The notes: generated from the sequence alone by a model not told the origin. A stretch of DNA of 64,000 nucleotides from Vibrio mangrovi (GCF_024346955.1 NZ_AP024883.1:1922001-1986000), one strand, 5' to 3'; positions 1 through 9,473 are shown, numbered from the stretch's first letter. Translations and numbers: made by a program.

Positions 1-373
1 CATAAAGGAAGTCACCATCAACAGTTAGTTGCCATGGATTGAGCCCTTCCTGCCATTGCGTATCATACCCCCGCACGACATCACCGTGTCCATATGTTAA
101 TAGTGTTATAGCATCAGGATCTTCAATCCGTTCCGCCAATAAAAAAGGCCAGGCCGATGGATTTTCCGAAGCAGGGTTCGGCAGTATGTCACACTGAAAC
201 CCCATCTCGCATAAATAAGGGATTACCTGTTCGGTCAGATATTGTGCCAGAGCCGGATATCCGTCAGGAATCTGGCTTTCGCTGCGAATCGCAACACGCT
301 GACTCAACTCATGGATAAACTGTCCCCGATGATAGTATTCGGAAACCTTTTCAATGGCTTGCTCACGAGTCAT
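1..373 (-). CDS. M20 family metallopeptidase, N-terminal part (cut by window edge)
   Basis: Only the first 124 or so residues lie in the window; the gene runs off the left end. The visible part has the M20 pattern: an N-terminal helix region, then LLTYGHGDVV, where the His-x-Asp pair (HGD) matches the first metal ligands and catalytic Asp of ArgE/DapE/CPG2-type zinc exopeptidases and deacylases. Two adjacent ATG codons exist (376 and 373); an AAGGAG element sits 5 bases before the second, so 373 is preferred. It follows the ABC importer ATPase gene on the same strand after 183 bases, so it probably hydrolyses the imported peptide or acylated amino acid in the cytoplasm. The exact substrate cannot be told. 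Confidence 0.85.
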   Translation of the reverse strand, partial: MTREQAIEKVSEYYHRGQFIHELSQRVAIRSESQIPDGYPALAQYLTEQVIPYLCEMGFQCDILPNPASENPSAWPFLLAERIEDPDAITLLTYGHGDVVRGYDTQWQEGLNPWQLTVDGDFLY

Positions 374-556
374 CATCTCTCCTTAGATTCATTTTATCTT
401 TTTAAGTACGGAACAAACCCCCGGCATTCACTTCAGGTGAAACCGTTCAATATGGAGAAGGCTTCTCCATTTCAGGTATAGAATTTGTCCCATGACAAAA
501 ATGGTAATGGCGAAAATTCAGCTTTCAGGTAAACACCGTTATCCCAAAGAGCTGAA

Positions 557-1375
557 CTACTGCCAGTGTATTTCCGGTAGCTCAGGAAGATCCAAACCGG
601 GCTCCGGTGTCAGAATCGAAGCCAGCAACGCTTTGGTATATTCGTGTTGTGGTGAATAAAAAACCTGCTCACAGTCACCTTCCTCAACAATTTCTCCCCG
701 GTACATTACAGCGACCCGGTCAGCCAGATGCTCAACTACAGCCAGATTGTGACTAATGAACAGATAAGTCAGTCCCAGCTCTTCTTTCAGTTCAAGCAGC
801 AGATTCAGAATCTGAGCCTGTACTGAAACATCCAGAGCCGATGTCGGTTCATCACAAATCAGAATTCTGGGTTGCAAAATTAAAGCCCGGGCAATTGCAA
901 CCCGCTGCCGCTGGCCTCCGGAAAGCTGTCCGGGATACTGTGCCAGCAGGCGGTCAGGCAAGCCGACCTTTTCAGCAATCTGACGAACAGCATCTGCCTG
1001 TGACGCCCGGTTTCCCTGTTGGTGAAGCTGTAAAGGCAGACGGATAATTTCACTGATTTTCTTGCGTGGATTGAGAGACGAATAGGGATCCTGAAATACC
1101 GGCTGAATCATCTTTGCCAATGCCAGACGATCAGACAAATCAATCTGCTTATTGGCAATCAGAACATCGCCGTCACTGGGAGAAAGTAATCCCAGAATCA
1201 TTTTTGCCAGAGTACTCTTACCGCATCCCGACTCTCCGACCAGACCTAGGACTTCTCCGGGTCGAATTCTCAGACTAACCTGATTCACTGCGGTAAAACG
1301 GCTTTTTTGTTGCCACATCCCCTTCTTCATATCGAAATGGCGGGAAAGATGACATAGCTCCAGTGCATAATTCAT
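557..1375 (-). CDS. Peptide-type ABC transporter ATP-binding protein (OppF/DppF-like)
   Basis: A 272-residue cytoplasmic ATPase energising a peptide/nickel-type (PepT family) importer. Walker A is GESGCGKST at about residues 47-55, the ABC signature LSGGQRQR near 147, followed by Walker B ending in CDEPTSALD. The C-terminal stretch has the oligopeptide transporter extension (YRGEIVEEG, then SPQHEYTKALL). The start ATG at 1375 overlaps the TAA of the preceding ATPase by one base and has AAGGAGG in front, which argues against a longer form beginning at 1426. It is the second of two ATPases of the operon; the DppF-like member follows the DppD-like one, as in dpp/opp operons. Confidence 0.93.
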   Translation of the reverse strand: MNYALELCHLSRHFDMKKGMWQQKSRFTAVNQVSLRIRPGEVLGLVGESGCGKSTLAKMILGLLSPSDGDVLIANKQIDLSDRLALAKMIQPVFQDPYSSLNPRKKISEIIRLPLQLHQQGNRASQADAVRQIAEKVGLPDRLLAQYPGQLSGGQRQRVAIARALILQPRILICDEPTSALDVSVQAQILNLLLELKEELGLTYLFISHNLAVVEHLADRVAVMYRGEIVEEGDCEQVFYSPQHEYTKALLASILTPEPGLDLPELPEIHWQ

Positions 1376-2361
1376 TATGAGGCCTCCTTCCATAGCGTCG
1401 TTTGATGAAGTGGACAGCGCACCCAATGCTGTGGTCCGGACTCTATTAGTGACGGTGTCACAGAGTCACATGAGGCAGAACGCCGTGAACAACGGTTTGC
1501 AAAAGCACATCCCTGCATCTCTCCAATCAGACTGGGAACGACACCGTTGATTGTCGCAAGCTTCCCTTCCGGACCAGTTTTTCCGGGGACCGGAATACAA
1601 CTTAATAAACCTTGTGTATACGGATGATGCGGTGAGCGGAAAATTTCTGTCACACCACCACTCTCAACCACCTGCCCTGCATACATTACTGCAACCCGGT
1701 CAGCAATCCGGGCAACAACCCCCAGATCATGCGTAATAAAAATGACTGCAGTACCAAACTCCTGTTGTAATTCCCTGATCAAACGGAGAATCTGAGCCTG
1801 AATCGTCACATCCAGGGCAGTCGTCGGCTCATCGGCAATAATCAAATCAGGGCTACACATTAGTGCCATAGCAATCATAACCCGTTGCCGTAATCCTCCG
1901 GATAGCTGATGAGGATACTGATTGAGGCGCTCTTCGGCATGTGGAACTCCGGTGCGTTGTAACAGATAAATCGCTCTTTCACGAGCTTCGGCCTTACTGA
2001 TCCGTTTATGGGCAATAATACCCTCGCATAACTGATCTCCCAGCTTGAGCGATGGATTAAGCGAAGTCATCGGTTCCTGAAAAATCATCGACATCCGTAA
2101 GCCACGAATCCCGCTCTTCGGCGTACTCAGTAAATCATGTCCATCAAATGTCATGGTGCTGGCTTCACAACGTGCTTTTTTCGGAAGCAATCCCATCAAA
2201 GCCATAGAAGTCATAGATTTACCGCACCCGGATTCTCCCACGATACACAGCATTTCTCCCCGGTTGACGGTTAAATCAACACCCCGGACGGCATGAAGCG
2301 GACCATTAGCTGTCGGTAAAGTCACTTGCAGATCACGAATAGTTAACAATGCCTGTTCCAT
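1375..2361 (-). CDS. Peptide-type ABC transporter ATP-binding protein (OppD/DppD-like)
   Basis: A 328-residue ATPase forming a heterodimer with the next gene product. Walker A GESGCGKSM at about residues 42-50, signature LSGGLRQR (the usual Met after SGG is Leu), Walker B IIADEPTTALD. The C-terminal region has the cysteine-bearing PepT extension (CAFANRCSRRSASCD) that in some oligopeptide ABC ATPases holds an Fe-S cluster. ATG at 2361 has AAGGAGAAC upstream; an upstream in-frame start at 2394 would overlap the permease gene and lacks support. Fourth gene of the operon. Confidence 0.94.
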   Translation of the reverse strand: MEQALLTIRDLQVTLPTANGPLHAVRGVDLTVNRGEMLCIVGESGCGKSMTSMALMGLLPKKARCEASTMTFDGHDLLSTPKSGIRGLRMSMIFQEPMTSLNPSLKLGDQLCEGIIAHKRISKAEARERAIYLLQRTGVPHAEERLNQYPHQLSGGLRQRVMIAMALMCSPDLIIADEPTTALDVTIQAQILRLIRELQQEFGTAVIFITHDLGVVARIADRVAVMYAGQVVESGGVTEIFRSPHHPYTQGLLSCIPVPGKTGPEGKLATINGVVPSLIGEMQGCAFANRCSRRSASCDSVTPSLIESGPQHWVRCPLHQTTLWKEAS

Positions 2362-2371
2362 AATGTTCTCC

Positions 2372-3277
2372 TTAATTCCGGTTTTGAGGTGCATTCAAAT
2401 CACGAAGCCCGTCACCAACCAGATTAATTGCCAGTACCATGATCATCAGAGCAATTCCGGGAATCCCAATCACCCACGGCTGAAAAAACATATAGGCTTT
2501 TCCTTCGGCAACCATCAGTCCCCAGGAAGGAAGCGGCGGCTGAACACCTAATCCCAGAAACGATAAAGTTGCTTCCAGCAGAATGGCATGTGCCATTTCT
2601 AGTGTTGCCACCACAATCAGCGGACTCAGAATATTCGGGAGTAACTCCCGGAGCAGAATGTAATAATTCGAAGCACCGAGCACTTTCGCAGCAGCAATGA
2701 ATTCTGCTTCCCTTAACTGCTGTGTTGTGGCTCTGGCAACCACAGCAAAGCGATCCCATAACAGTAGCCCCAACAGTATAATGACTACCTGCAGTGAACC
2801 ACCAACTAGTGAAGCCATCGCCAAAGCGACCAGAATCACCGGCATCGCCAGACGCGTCGTGATCAGATAGCTGATTACCGCATCGGTTCTGCCACCGAAA
2901 TAACCGGCAACAATGCCTAATGTGGTCCCAATCAAACCGGAAATCATGACAGCAGCTAAACCAATCACCAAAGAAATCCGCGCACCGTATAGCAACCGAC
3001 TGAAATAGTCCCGCCCTAGCTTGTCGGTTCCCAGCCAATGTTCCCAGCTTCCCTGATCATGCCAGACCGGAGGAATCATCCGCTGCATAACATCCTGCGC
3101 ATATGGATCCTGTGGTGCAATCCATGGAGCCAGAAGTGCAATCACTGCAATAACAAGTAAGATAGTTCCGCCAAGCATCAAACTCTTATAGCCGAGCCAG
3201 CGGTTGATAGCCCGGCGCCACGGTGGAATTTCAGGCAAATGTTGAGAGACAGAATGAGAACAGGTTGCCGATACCAT
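2372..3277 (-). CDS. Peptide-type ABC transporter permease (OppC/DppC-like)
   Basis: A 301-residue inner-membrane permease with the OppC N-terminal domain followed by the BPD_transp_1 fold. A membrane helix lies near residues 35-55 (GTILLVIAVIALLAPWIAP), followed by the periplasmic segment with GTDKLGRDYFSRLLYGAR, which is the hallmark of DppC/OppC proteins, then five more helices and the EAA coupling motif region (EAEFIAAAKVLGAS). AAGGAG lies 6 bases before the ATG. Located 13 bases after the partner permease in the same operon. Confidence 0.95.
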   Translation of the reverse strand: MVSATCSHSVSQHLPEIPPWRRAINRWLGYKSLMLGGTILLVIAVIALLAPWIAPQDPYAQDVMQRMIPPVWHDQGSWEHWLGTDKLGRDYFSRLLYGARISLVIGLAAVMISGLIGTTLGIVAGYFGGRTDAVISYLITTRLAMPVILVALAMASLVGGSLQVVIILLGLLLWDRFAVVARATTQQLREAEFIAAAKVLGASNYYILLRELLPNILSPLIVVATLEMAHAILLEATLSFLGLGVQPPLPSWGLMVAEGKAYMFFQPWVIGIPGIALMIMVLAINLVGDGLRDLNAPQNRN

Positions 3278-3290
3278 AATGAACTCCTTA

Positions 3291-4208
3291 TCAGGCGATT
3301 CTCAATTTTGGATCCAGCACCGCATTAAGCAGATCTGCCAGAAACGTCAAAACGATATAGAAAACAGCAATCAGCAAAACAATTGCCTGAACAACTGGAT
3401 AGTCATTACGAGCAATAGAATCCCATGCAAGCTGTCCCAGTCCTCTGAGTGAAAATACGGATTCAATGACAATCGAACCACCCAGCATAAAACCAAGTTC
3501 TACCGCTAATAATGCAACCACAGGGATCACTGCATTTCTCAGCGCATGTTTCAGTACAACACGAGTTTCGCTAATCCCTTTCGCTCTGGCCGTCCGGATA
3601 TAATCTGCACCCAGCACTTCCAGCATCCCGGTTCGGGTCAAACGCATGATCGACGGTGTCGCATAATATCCCAAAGCAATAGCAGGTAAGATAAAGTGCC
3701 GCCAGCTTCCGGCACCACCAGCCGGAAGCCAGTGCAGATTAACGGCAAAGATAATGATAAGTACCAGACCAAAAAAGAAACTCGGCATCGCCTGACCAAA
3801 GACTGCAATAAGTAAAGCCAGTCGATCAATCCAGCTGTCTTGCTTAATGGCGGCGACAACTCCTAAAGGAATAGCGACAAAAGTTGCAATACCCAGCGCC
3901 ACAGCCCCTAATGTCAGCGTTACCGGTAGCCGTTCACCAATCAGGGACATCACAGACTCCGGGAAATAATATGAATCACCGAAATTAAGCTGAAGCGCAT
4001 GCCATAACCATGTCAGATATTGCAACATAATCGGCTGATCAAGTCCGAACTGGACCCGGATCTGTTCAACCTGATCGGCTGTCGCTTCCGGCCCGGCAAT
4101 CGCTGTAGCCAGATCGCCGGAGAGATGGAGTAACATAAAACAGATAGCTGAGACGGTCAGCGCAACACTCAATGCCATGATCAACCGCCGGAAAGTATAC
4201 CCAAGCAT
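3291..4208 (-). CDS. Peptide-type ABC transporter permease (OppB/DppB-like)
   Basis: A 305-residue inner-membrane permease of the DppB type: N-terminal MLGYTFRRL leading into the first helix, then FGLDQPIMLQYLTWL typical of OppB/DppB, and the EAA-like coupling region DYIRTARAKGISE, followed by the last membrane helices. It pairs with the downstream DppC-like protein to form the transmembrane channel. AAGGAGG is 6-7 bases before the ATG. It lies 22 bases downstream of the binding-protein gene, so all five ABC genes look co-transcribed. Confidence 0.95.
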   Translation of the reverse strand: MLGYTFRRLIMALSVALTVSAICFMLLHLSGDLATAIAGPEATADQVEQIRVQFGLDQPIMLQYLTWLWHALQLNFGDSYYFPESVMSLIGERLPVTLTLGAVALGIATFVAIPLGVVAAIKQDSWIDRLALLIAVFGQAMPSFFFGLVLIIIFAVNLHWLPAGGAGSWRHFILPAIALGYYATPSIMRLTRTGMLEVLGADYIRTARAKGISETRVVLKHALRNAVIPVVALLAVELGFMLGGSIVIESVFSLRGLGQLAWDSIARNDYPVVQAIVLLIAVFYIVLTFLADLLNAVLDPKLRIA

Positions 4209-4230
4209 GAGAAACCTCCTTGTTGTGCTG

Positions 4231-5769
4231 TTATTTCCAGCTTGCTTCCCAGAATCTCGGTAGCTCGTCGGGATAAGCCTTAAAATTCAGATCGGATGTA
4301 AATGCATAATTACTGGTATAAGAGAACATCGGAGCCCAGTAAGCTTCCTGAGTAATCTGATGAATGGCCTTCTGGTAGTAATCCTGCCGGACCTTTGGAT
4401 CAACTGAGTTGTCTGCTGTTTCCAGCCACTGTTTAACCTGTGTGTCCCGGTCCTGATCATCGGCACCACCTTTGAAGTAGATACTGATAATTGCTGAAGC
4501 ATCATTGATAGAGTAAGAGCCCCAGGTCTGGAATGACATCGGTACATGTCCGGCCCGTAGTTCATCCCGTAAAGCCGCATACGTCATATAATGGAGTTTG
4601 GCCTGTATACCGATCTGGTGCAGATATCCAATCACAGCTTCAGCATAATCTCTGTCCCGGTAAGCATAGATATCGGTTGAAAAACCGTAGGGATATCCGG
4701 CTTCAGCCAGAAGTGAACGGGCTTTTTCCGGGTTATACGGATATTTCACCGCTGCATCATCTTCGCAACCAAACTGTTCAGGAAAGCAAGGAGTATAAAG
4801 CGGACGGCTTCCACCACGGACCAGTTGATCAGCCAATACCTTCCGGTCGAGGGCATAATTGACTGCTTCACGAACTTTCAGCTTTTTAAACGGGGAATCC
4901 TCACGATCCGTTCCCCGGCTATTCAATGACAAGTATCCGACCCGCATGGTTTCACTACTGAGAACGGAAATGTTCGGCATGCTTTTTAACTGTTCAGCCT
5001 GATCGGATGGAACCCGCCAAATCCAGTCAACCTGACCGGTCATCAGCTGTGCCAGACGGGTATCCTGATCAGGAATCAGGACAAACTTCAGTTTCTTTAT
5101 TTTGGGTTGTCCAATCGGGCTATCACTGAAGTAATCGACATTTCGTTCCAGATCAACTTCCTGCCCACTGATCACTTTTACAATTTTATACGGGCCAGTT
5201 CCAATCGGTGCTTTGTCAAAACCAGCCAAACCGACCTTCTTGAAATATTTTTCCGGGTAAACAGGCAAGGGTCCGGCAAGATATTCCAAAGCCGCTGGAA
5301 ACGGTTTCTTCAGCTCAAATTCAACCGTGTATTGATCCAGTTTTCTGACCTGCCTGATCCAGTTGACATTCTGTAATGTCACCACTTTGGACTCTGGTGT
5401 CAGAACATAGTTGAAAGTAAAAGCCACATCATCAGCTGTTAGTGGATCACCATTCTGGAATCGAACTCCCTGACGCAGATTAAATACCAAATGTGTATCA
5501 TCCTTCCATGTCCAGTCAGTGGCCAGCATCGGTAGATATTTTCCACTGTCAGGATCACGATAAACCAGTGTGTCCCAGGCCAAGTGGCCGAGAATGACGC
5601 CTTCCCGCAGATTATTATGGTAAGGGCTGATATTTTCCGGCCAGCTGTTCGACGCATAAACCAGTGTATCATCAAATTTTCCAGCCAAAGCACTGCTTGC
5701 TAAAGTCAGGCTTCCCAAGGTCACTAAAAATGTAATCGTCCACGCGGTAACACGTTTTATCCAAAACAT
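4231..5769 (-). CDS. Periplasmic substrate-binding protein, SBP family 5
   Basis: A 512-residue periplasmic receptor of the DppA/OppA family. It begins with a signal peptide (KRVTAWTITFLVTLGSLTLA, cleavage probably after SSALA near residue 29), followed by the family-5 hallmarks WPENISPYH, LATDWTWKDDTHLVFNLR and RFQNGDPLTADDVAFTF. It has the usual family length. It delivers substrate to the two permeases. First gene of the operon, divergent from a LysR regulator that probably controls it. The substrate is unknown; the linked M20 hydrolase suggests short peptides or N-acyl amino acids. Confidence 0.94.
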   Translation of the reverse strand: MFWIKRVTAWTITFLVTLGSLTLASSALAGKFDDTLVYASNSWPENISPYHNNLREGVILGHLAWDTLVYRDPDSGKYLPMLATDWTWKDDTHLVFNLRQGVRFQNGDPLTADDVAFTFNYVLTPESKVVTLQNVNWIRQVRKLDQYTVEFELKKPFPAALEYLAGPLPVYPEKYFKKVGLAGFDKAPIGTGPYKIVKVISGQEVDLERNVDYFSDSPIGQPKIKKLKFVLIPDQDTRLAQLMTGQVDWIWRVPSDQAEQLKSMPNISVLSSETMRVGYLSLNSRGTDREDSPFKKLKVREAVNYALDRKVLADQLVRGGSRPLYTPCFPEQFGCEDDAAVKYPYNPEKARSLLAEAGYPYGFSTDIYAYRDRDYAEAVIGYLHQIGIQAKLHYMTYAALRDELRAGHVPMSFQTWGSYSINDASAIISIYFKGGADDQDRDTQVKQWLETADNSVDPKVRQDYYQKAIHQITQEAYWAPMFSYTSNYAFTSDLNFKAYPDELPRFWEASWK

Positions 5770-5984
5770 AAGCTCTTCCTTAATCCTGTAAAAATCCCTT
5801 TCGTACCGGATCGGTGCTTATCTGCCGATACTCTATTTATCGATACTATGGGAAGAGAATCGTTGCTACAATTAGAAAATAAGCAATATATCGTTGCCTT
5901 AAATGCAACTCTAATGCTTCAAAACAGGGCACCAAAATGGTTATATTCTCGATAGTTATAGAAAAATAGCTCGGAGGAACACGA
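5770..5984. promoter_or_regulatory. Divergent control region between ABC operon and LysR gene
   Basis: This 215-base region must hold both divergent promoters. The octamer ATCGTTGC occurs twice in direct orientation, at 5859-5866 and 5890-5897, 31 bases apart (close to three helical turns), and a partial dyad (GCAA...TTGC) lies around the second copy. Such repeats are reasonable contact sites for the LysR protein encoded at 5985, but this is inference. Confidence 0.45.
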
Positions 5985-6905
5985 ATGGCTGCGATCCACC
6001 ACCTGACTGCACCCGCACTACGATATTTTCTCGAAGTAGCCCGATCCGGATCTATCCGGGAGGCTTCAACTCACCTTAATGTTGCAACCAGTGCGATTAG
6101 CAGACAAATCTCAAACCTAGAAAATTTATTAGGAACTTCCCTGTTTGAACGACGTCCCAGAGGGATGGTTCTGAGTGCATCAGGAGAACTATTGGCTGCT
6201 TATGCACGGAAAGTCCTGCTGGAAACGGACCGGATTCTCGGAGAAATAGAATCACTGGAAGGACTCCAGAGAGGTAAAGTAGTGCTGGCAAGCACCGAAG
6301 GGTTTGCCATGGAGTTTCTCCCGTTGTGTATCGGACAGTATCAGGAAAAATTCAAAGGGATACAGTTTCAGATCGATGTCCGTTCTCCGGGAGGTGTATC
6401 TGAATCTATCCGCAATGGAGAGGCAGATATCGGGCTGACTTTCAGTATTCAGCCCAGTCAGGAAATCAAGGTAGTTCATACCCAGCCTGCGCCGATTATG
6501 GCCATTGTTCCTCCGGGTCATCCACTCTCGGAAAAAAAGAAAGTCAGTCTAACGCAAATTACAGCCTATCCACTGGCCCTTCCCCATGCCGACACTACCG
6601 TACGGCAATTGTTCGATATCTGTACCAGTCAGCAGCAACTCCGTTATGAACCGGCACTCATCAGCAGTTATATGTCGGCTCTCAATCAATTCACTATCAG
6701 CGGTGCCGGAATTTCACTTTCCGGTGAAATATCTGTCCGGCGTTTGATACAGAGTGGTTTTGTCAAAGCCATTCCAATCACCGATCGGGGTATGGGGATC
6801 AGGAATACTGAAGTACAGGTTCTTACAGGAAGAACGCTTCCGAAAGCTGTTTCCTCGTTTCTGGATTACCTGATCACACAAATTCAGACAGAGCCACAGA
6901 TCTGA
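5985..6905 (+). CDS. LysR-family transcriptional regulator
   Basis: A 306-residue regulator with the LysR helix-turn-helix at about residues 8-66 (ALRYFLEVARSGSIREAS, then AISRQISNLENLLGTSLFER) and a C-terminal periplasmic-binding-like co-inducer domain. GGAGGA lies 8 bases before the ATG. It is transcribed away from the ABC importer and M20 peptidase, the classic arrangement for a regulator of the adjacent operon. The inducer is unknown. Confidence 0.92.
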   Translation: MAAIHHLTAPALRYFLEVARSGSIREASTHLNVATSAISRQISNLENLLGTSLFERRPRGMVLSASGELLAAYARKVLLETDRILGEIESLEGLQRGKVVLASTEGFAMEFLPLCIGQYQEKFKGIQFQIDVRSPGGVSESIRNGEADIGLTFSIQPSQEIKVVHTQPAPIMAIVPPGHPLSEKKKVSLTQITAYPLALPHADTTVRQLFDICTSQQQLRYEPALISSYMSALNQFTISGAGISLSGEISVRRLIQSGFVKAIPITDRGMGIRNTEVQVLTGRTLPKAVSSFLDYLITQIQTEPQI

Positions 6906-7282
6906 CCAGAGGAAAAGCAGGGTTCCACAAATCTCAAAAATGAGATATTGCTTCATAGTTTGCAATGTAATGCCAAGTAAACATAAATATAAATGTGCCA
7001 TTCATGACGGATTTGTACTTCTAACCTAATAAAAATAAAGGAAAGATTTAAAATATAGTGGCAGTTTGAATTTCTCCTTATTAAACAATAAAGTAGCTAG
7101 GTGATGGTATACATCACGAACAACATACAAGCCAACCGTATCATTATGAGTCTCACCGGAAATCTATTCATTCAGTATTCCATATAGTTCTTGGAAACAT
7201 TGAACTTGTGCGCAGTAGATAGTGTACAAAATTCAGACTACCGATTTTCCGATGACTTTATTTCACTCAGTAGGAAATGTGA
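6906..7282. other. Intergenic region between LysR gene and chemoreceptor gene
   Basis: No gene is seen in these 377 bases. A short hairpin ATCTCA-AAAA-TGAGAT at 6931-6946 follows the LysR gene, without a clear T tract. At 7101-7117 there is a dyad GTGATG-GTATA-CATCAC; its half-sites are spaced wrongly for CRP (9 rather than 6 bases between GTGA and TCAC). The rest is AT-rich and presumably carries the chemoreceptor promoter. Confidence 0.5.
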
Positions 7283-8938
7283 ATGTTTCAGAATCGTCTC
7301 ACCTTAAAATTACGACTGATTATTGCTGTTGCAATTCCTTGTATTGCGCTGGTTCTCGTCGGTATCAATAGCCTCCATAAAATGGCCAATATCCAACATC
7401 AGTCCGAACAACTCTATGTCAACACGGCAGAACCTTTACGGGCGATGGCGGAAGCTTCATCCCGGATCCCGAGAATGCGGGTCGGTATCGATATGATGCT
7501 AATGCAGGACACATCCCTGAAAGATAAAAAAAGCATTCAGAAACGAGTTGAAGAAGCCCATCAGGAAGATATTCCTGAAATGCGTCAGGCAATGCAGCTG
7601 GCCGTAGATACTCAGGTTGACCCGGCACTCAAACGTGATGCACTGAAGTTGCAAAAAGACTATGAAGACATGATCACTCAGGCATTAAATCCGCTTCTGG
7701 ATGCCTTGGGACAAAACGATCTGGAAGCAGCCAGAGACATCTATAAAACTCGCTATGTCGGTTATTACAATACAACCCGCAAAGCCTCAAACAAGTTACT
7801 TGATGCCCTGTTGACACAGGCGCAAAAACACAATCAAACCGGTGTTGATACCTACAGTCAGGCCCAAATGATGATGATCATCACTATTGCACTGAGTCTG
7901 CTGGCTTCTATTATTGTATCGACATGGATCGTAATCCAACTGAGAAAACGGGTCGATTCCCTTAAAAATTCAATCACTTATGCAGCAGACAATCTGGCTC
8001 TGCATACACGCATCAATCTATCCGGTCAGGATGAGATCAGTCAGATTGCTGAAAGCTTCAACCGGTTTATAGAAAAAATCCACACTTCTATGCGTGCCCT
8101 TTCCGATAGTGCCCGGGAGCTTGCAGAAACAGCACAGGATGTTGCACAACAATCCAAGCTGACACATAACAACTGTACCCGTCAGAGTGAACGTATTATT
8201 CAGGTGGCAACAGCAATTACTGAGATGGGAAGTACTGTCAGTGAGATTGCAGCAAATGCTGCCGGAGCAGCCGAGACAGCACATCAGGCAACTCAACAGA
8301 CATCAGAAAGCAACCAGATTGTCATGCGCTCCCAGCAGGAGATTGAAGCATTGACCGAGACCTTAGATCAGTCAAGTGAAGTGGTACAGTCACTCAGCCA
8401 TCAGGTCGAAGATATCAGTACCATTCTTGATACAATCCGGGGAATTTCTGAACAGACGAATCTGTTGGCGCTCAATGCCGCTATTGAAGCGGCCAGAGCC
8501 GGTGAACAAGGCCGGGGCTTTGCAGTCGTTGCTGATGAAGTCCGCAATCTCGCAACCCGCTCTGCTGCATCAACTGATGAGATTCAGGAAGTAATCGAAA
8601 GGTTGCGTAATGAATCTGCCCGGGCAGTTTCAGCGATGGAGCTTGGAAAAGACAAGAGTCAAATCGTTGTCGAACACGCTATGGCAACCAGTCATTCATT
8701 GCAGGAGATCAGTCATCACATTCATCAACTGAATGATCAAAACACACAAAATGCAGCAGCGACCGAAGAACAGTCTTCAGTGGTGGCCGAACTCGGTGAA
8801 AATATCGAGGATATTAATCTGCTCACCAATGAAACAACCACTCTCTCAGATAAAATGACCGATGCCAGCCATCATTTGCACAATGTTTCCCGGCAGTTAG
8901 ATGAACTGGTTAAGTACTTTGATCTGGGCAAACAATAA
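7283..8938 (+). CDS. Methyl-accepting chemotaxis protein with four-helix-bundle sensor
   Basis: A 551-residue transmembrane chemoreceptor. First membrane helix near residues 10-28, a helical periplasmic domain of about 165 residues of the 4HB_MCP type, second membrane helix near 195-217 (MMIITIALSLLASIIVSTWI), a HAMP linker, then the long cytoplasmic signalling coiled coil. The hairpin tip EQTNLLALNAAIEAARAGEQ lies at about residues 389-408 and contacts CheA/CheW. No C-terminal CheR-binding pentapeptide is present; the protein ends LGKQ. Ligand unknown. It stands alone between non-coding regions, with a weak GGAAATG before the ATG. Confidence 0.95.
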   Translation: MFQNRLTLKLRLIIAVAIPCIALVLVGINSLHKMANIQHQSEQLYVNTAEPLRAMAEASSRIPRMRVGIDMMLMQDTSLKDKKSIQKRVEEAHQEDIPEMRQAMQLAVDTQVDPALKRDALKLQKDYEDMITQALNPLLDALGQNDLEAARDIYKTRYVGYYNTTRKASNKLLDALLTQAQKHNQTGVDTYSQAQMMMIITIALSLLASIIVSTWIVIQLRKRVDSLKNSITYAADNLALHTRINLSGQDEISQIAESFNRFIEKIHTSMRALSDSARELAETAQDVAQQSKLTHNNCTRQSERIIQVATAITEMGSTVSEIAANAAGAAETAHQATQQTSESNQIVMRSQQEIEALTETLDQSSEVVQSLSHQVEDISTILDTIRGISEQTNLLALNAAIEAARAGEQGRGFAVVADEVRNLATRSAASTDEIQEVIERLRNESARAVSAMELGKDKSQIVVEHAMATSHSLQEISHHIHQLNDQNTQNAAATEEQSSVVAELGENIEDINLLTNETTTLSDKMTDASHHLHNVSRQLDELVKYFDLGKQ

Positions 8939-9473
8939 CCCGTAAAATCAGAGCGCGTTTTGTACTAATGTTCATTTTAATCACGATGAATAACCACACA
9001 AAACGCGTTCTCACTTCCAGAAAGCGTAAGAATTTTTATACTTTCTTATCGGTTAGCCACTCTTCTGTGACGATTTTTCCACAAATATATACATGAAATA
9101 AATAATTACCTAAGTTCTTATTTAACCGAGTGAATTTTTCTTTCCTACATCAGATAAATTGCAGTTATTTTATAAAATAAATAGTAAAGGGACTTGTCGT
9201 CCGGCAAATTTTTCGCCAAAATACAGACTCACTATGGTACTCAACACATAGTCCATCTTTTTTCTGGTTCCGGGTATTTCACCCCCTATCCAAACGAAGT
9301 TCTGTTCGACAGCATAATTCACAAAACTGTCCGGGAAGTTATCTCTCATATATCCGGCGTATGATGCCTATTGCTCATATTTTGGAAGCAGAATCCGTTG
9401 TAGGTCGCTCAAAGTGAGTTGCCTGGAATCCGTACGCTCATAATTATTATTTCACGGTAAAAGGATATTTCTC
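8939..9473. other. Long intergenic region without recognised gene
   Basis: 535 bases with no convincing coding frame. An inverted repeat CGCGTTTTGT (8954-8963) / ACAAAACGCG (8998-9007) with a 34-base spacer follows the chemoreceptor gene; no T tract follows it, so it is not a standard terminator. The part from about 9100 to 9200 is very AT-rich. The promoter and an AAAGGA ribosome-binding site for the next gene lie at the right end. Confidence 0.5.

Noticed and set aside
242..481. A 79-residue rightward frame at the left end
   Set aside because: It is antisense to the start of the M20 peptidase gene, which has a ribosome-binding site and family motifs.
2424..3038. A 204-residue leftward open frame inside the DppC-like permease gene
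   Set aside because: It is a different frame of the same strand within a clearly recognised permease, with Cys/His/Ser-rich composition and no ribosome-binding site.
7101..7117. CRP site upstream of the chemoreceptor
   Set aside because: The GTGA and TCAC half-sites are 9 bases apart instead of 6, so it is not a CRP site; kept only as an unassigned dyad.
8954..9007. Terminator after the first chemoreceptor gene
   Set aside because: The inverted repeat has a 34-base loop and no T tract, so it was recorded only as part of the intergenic region.
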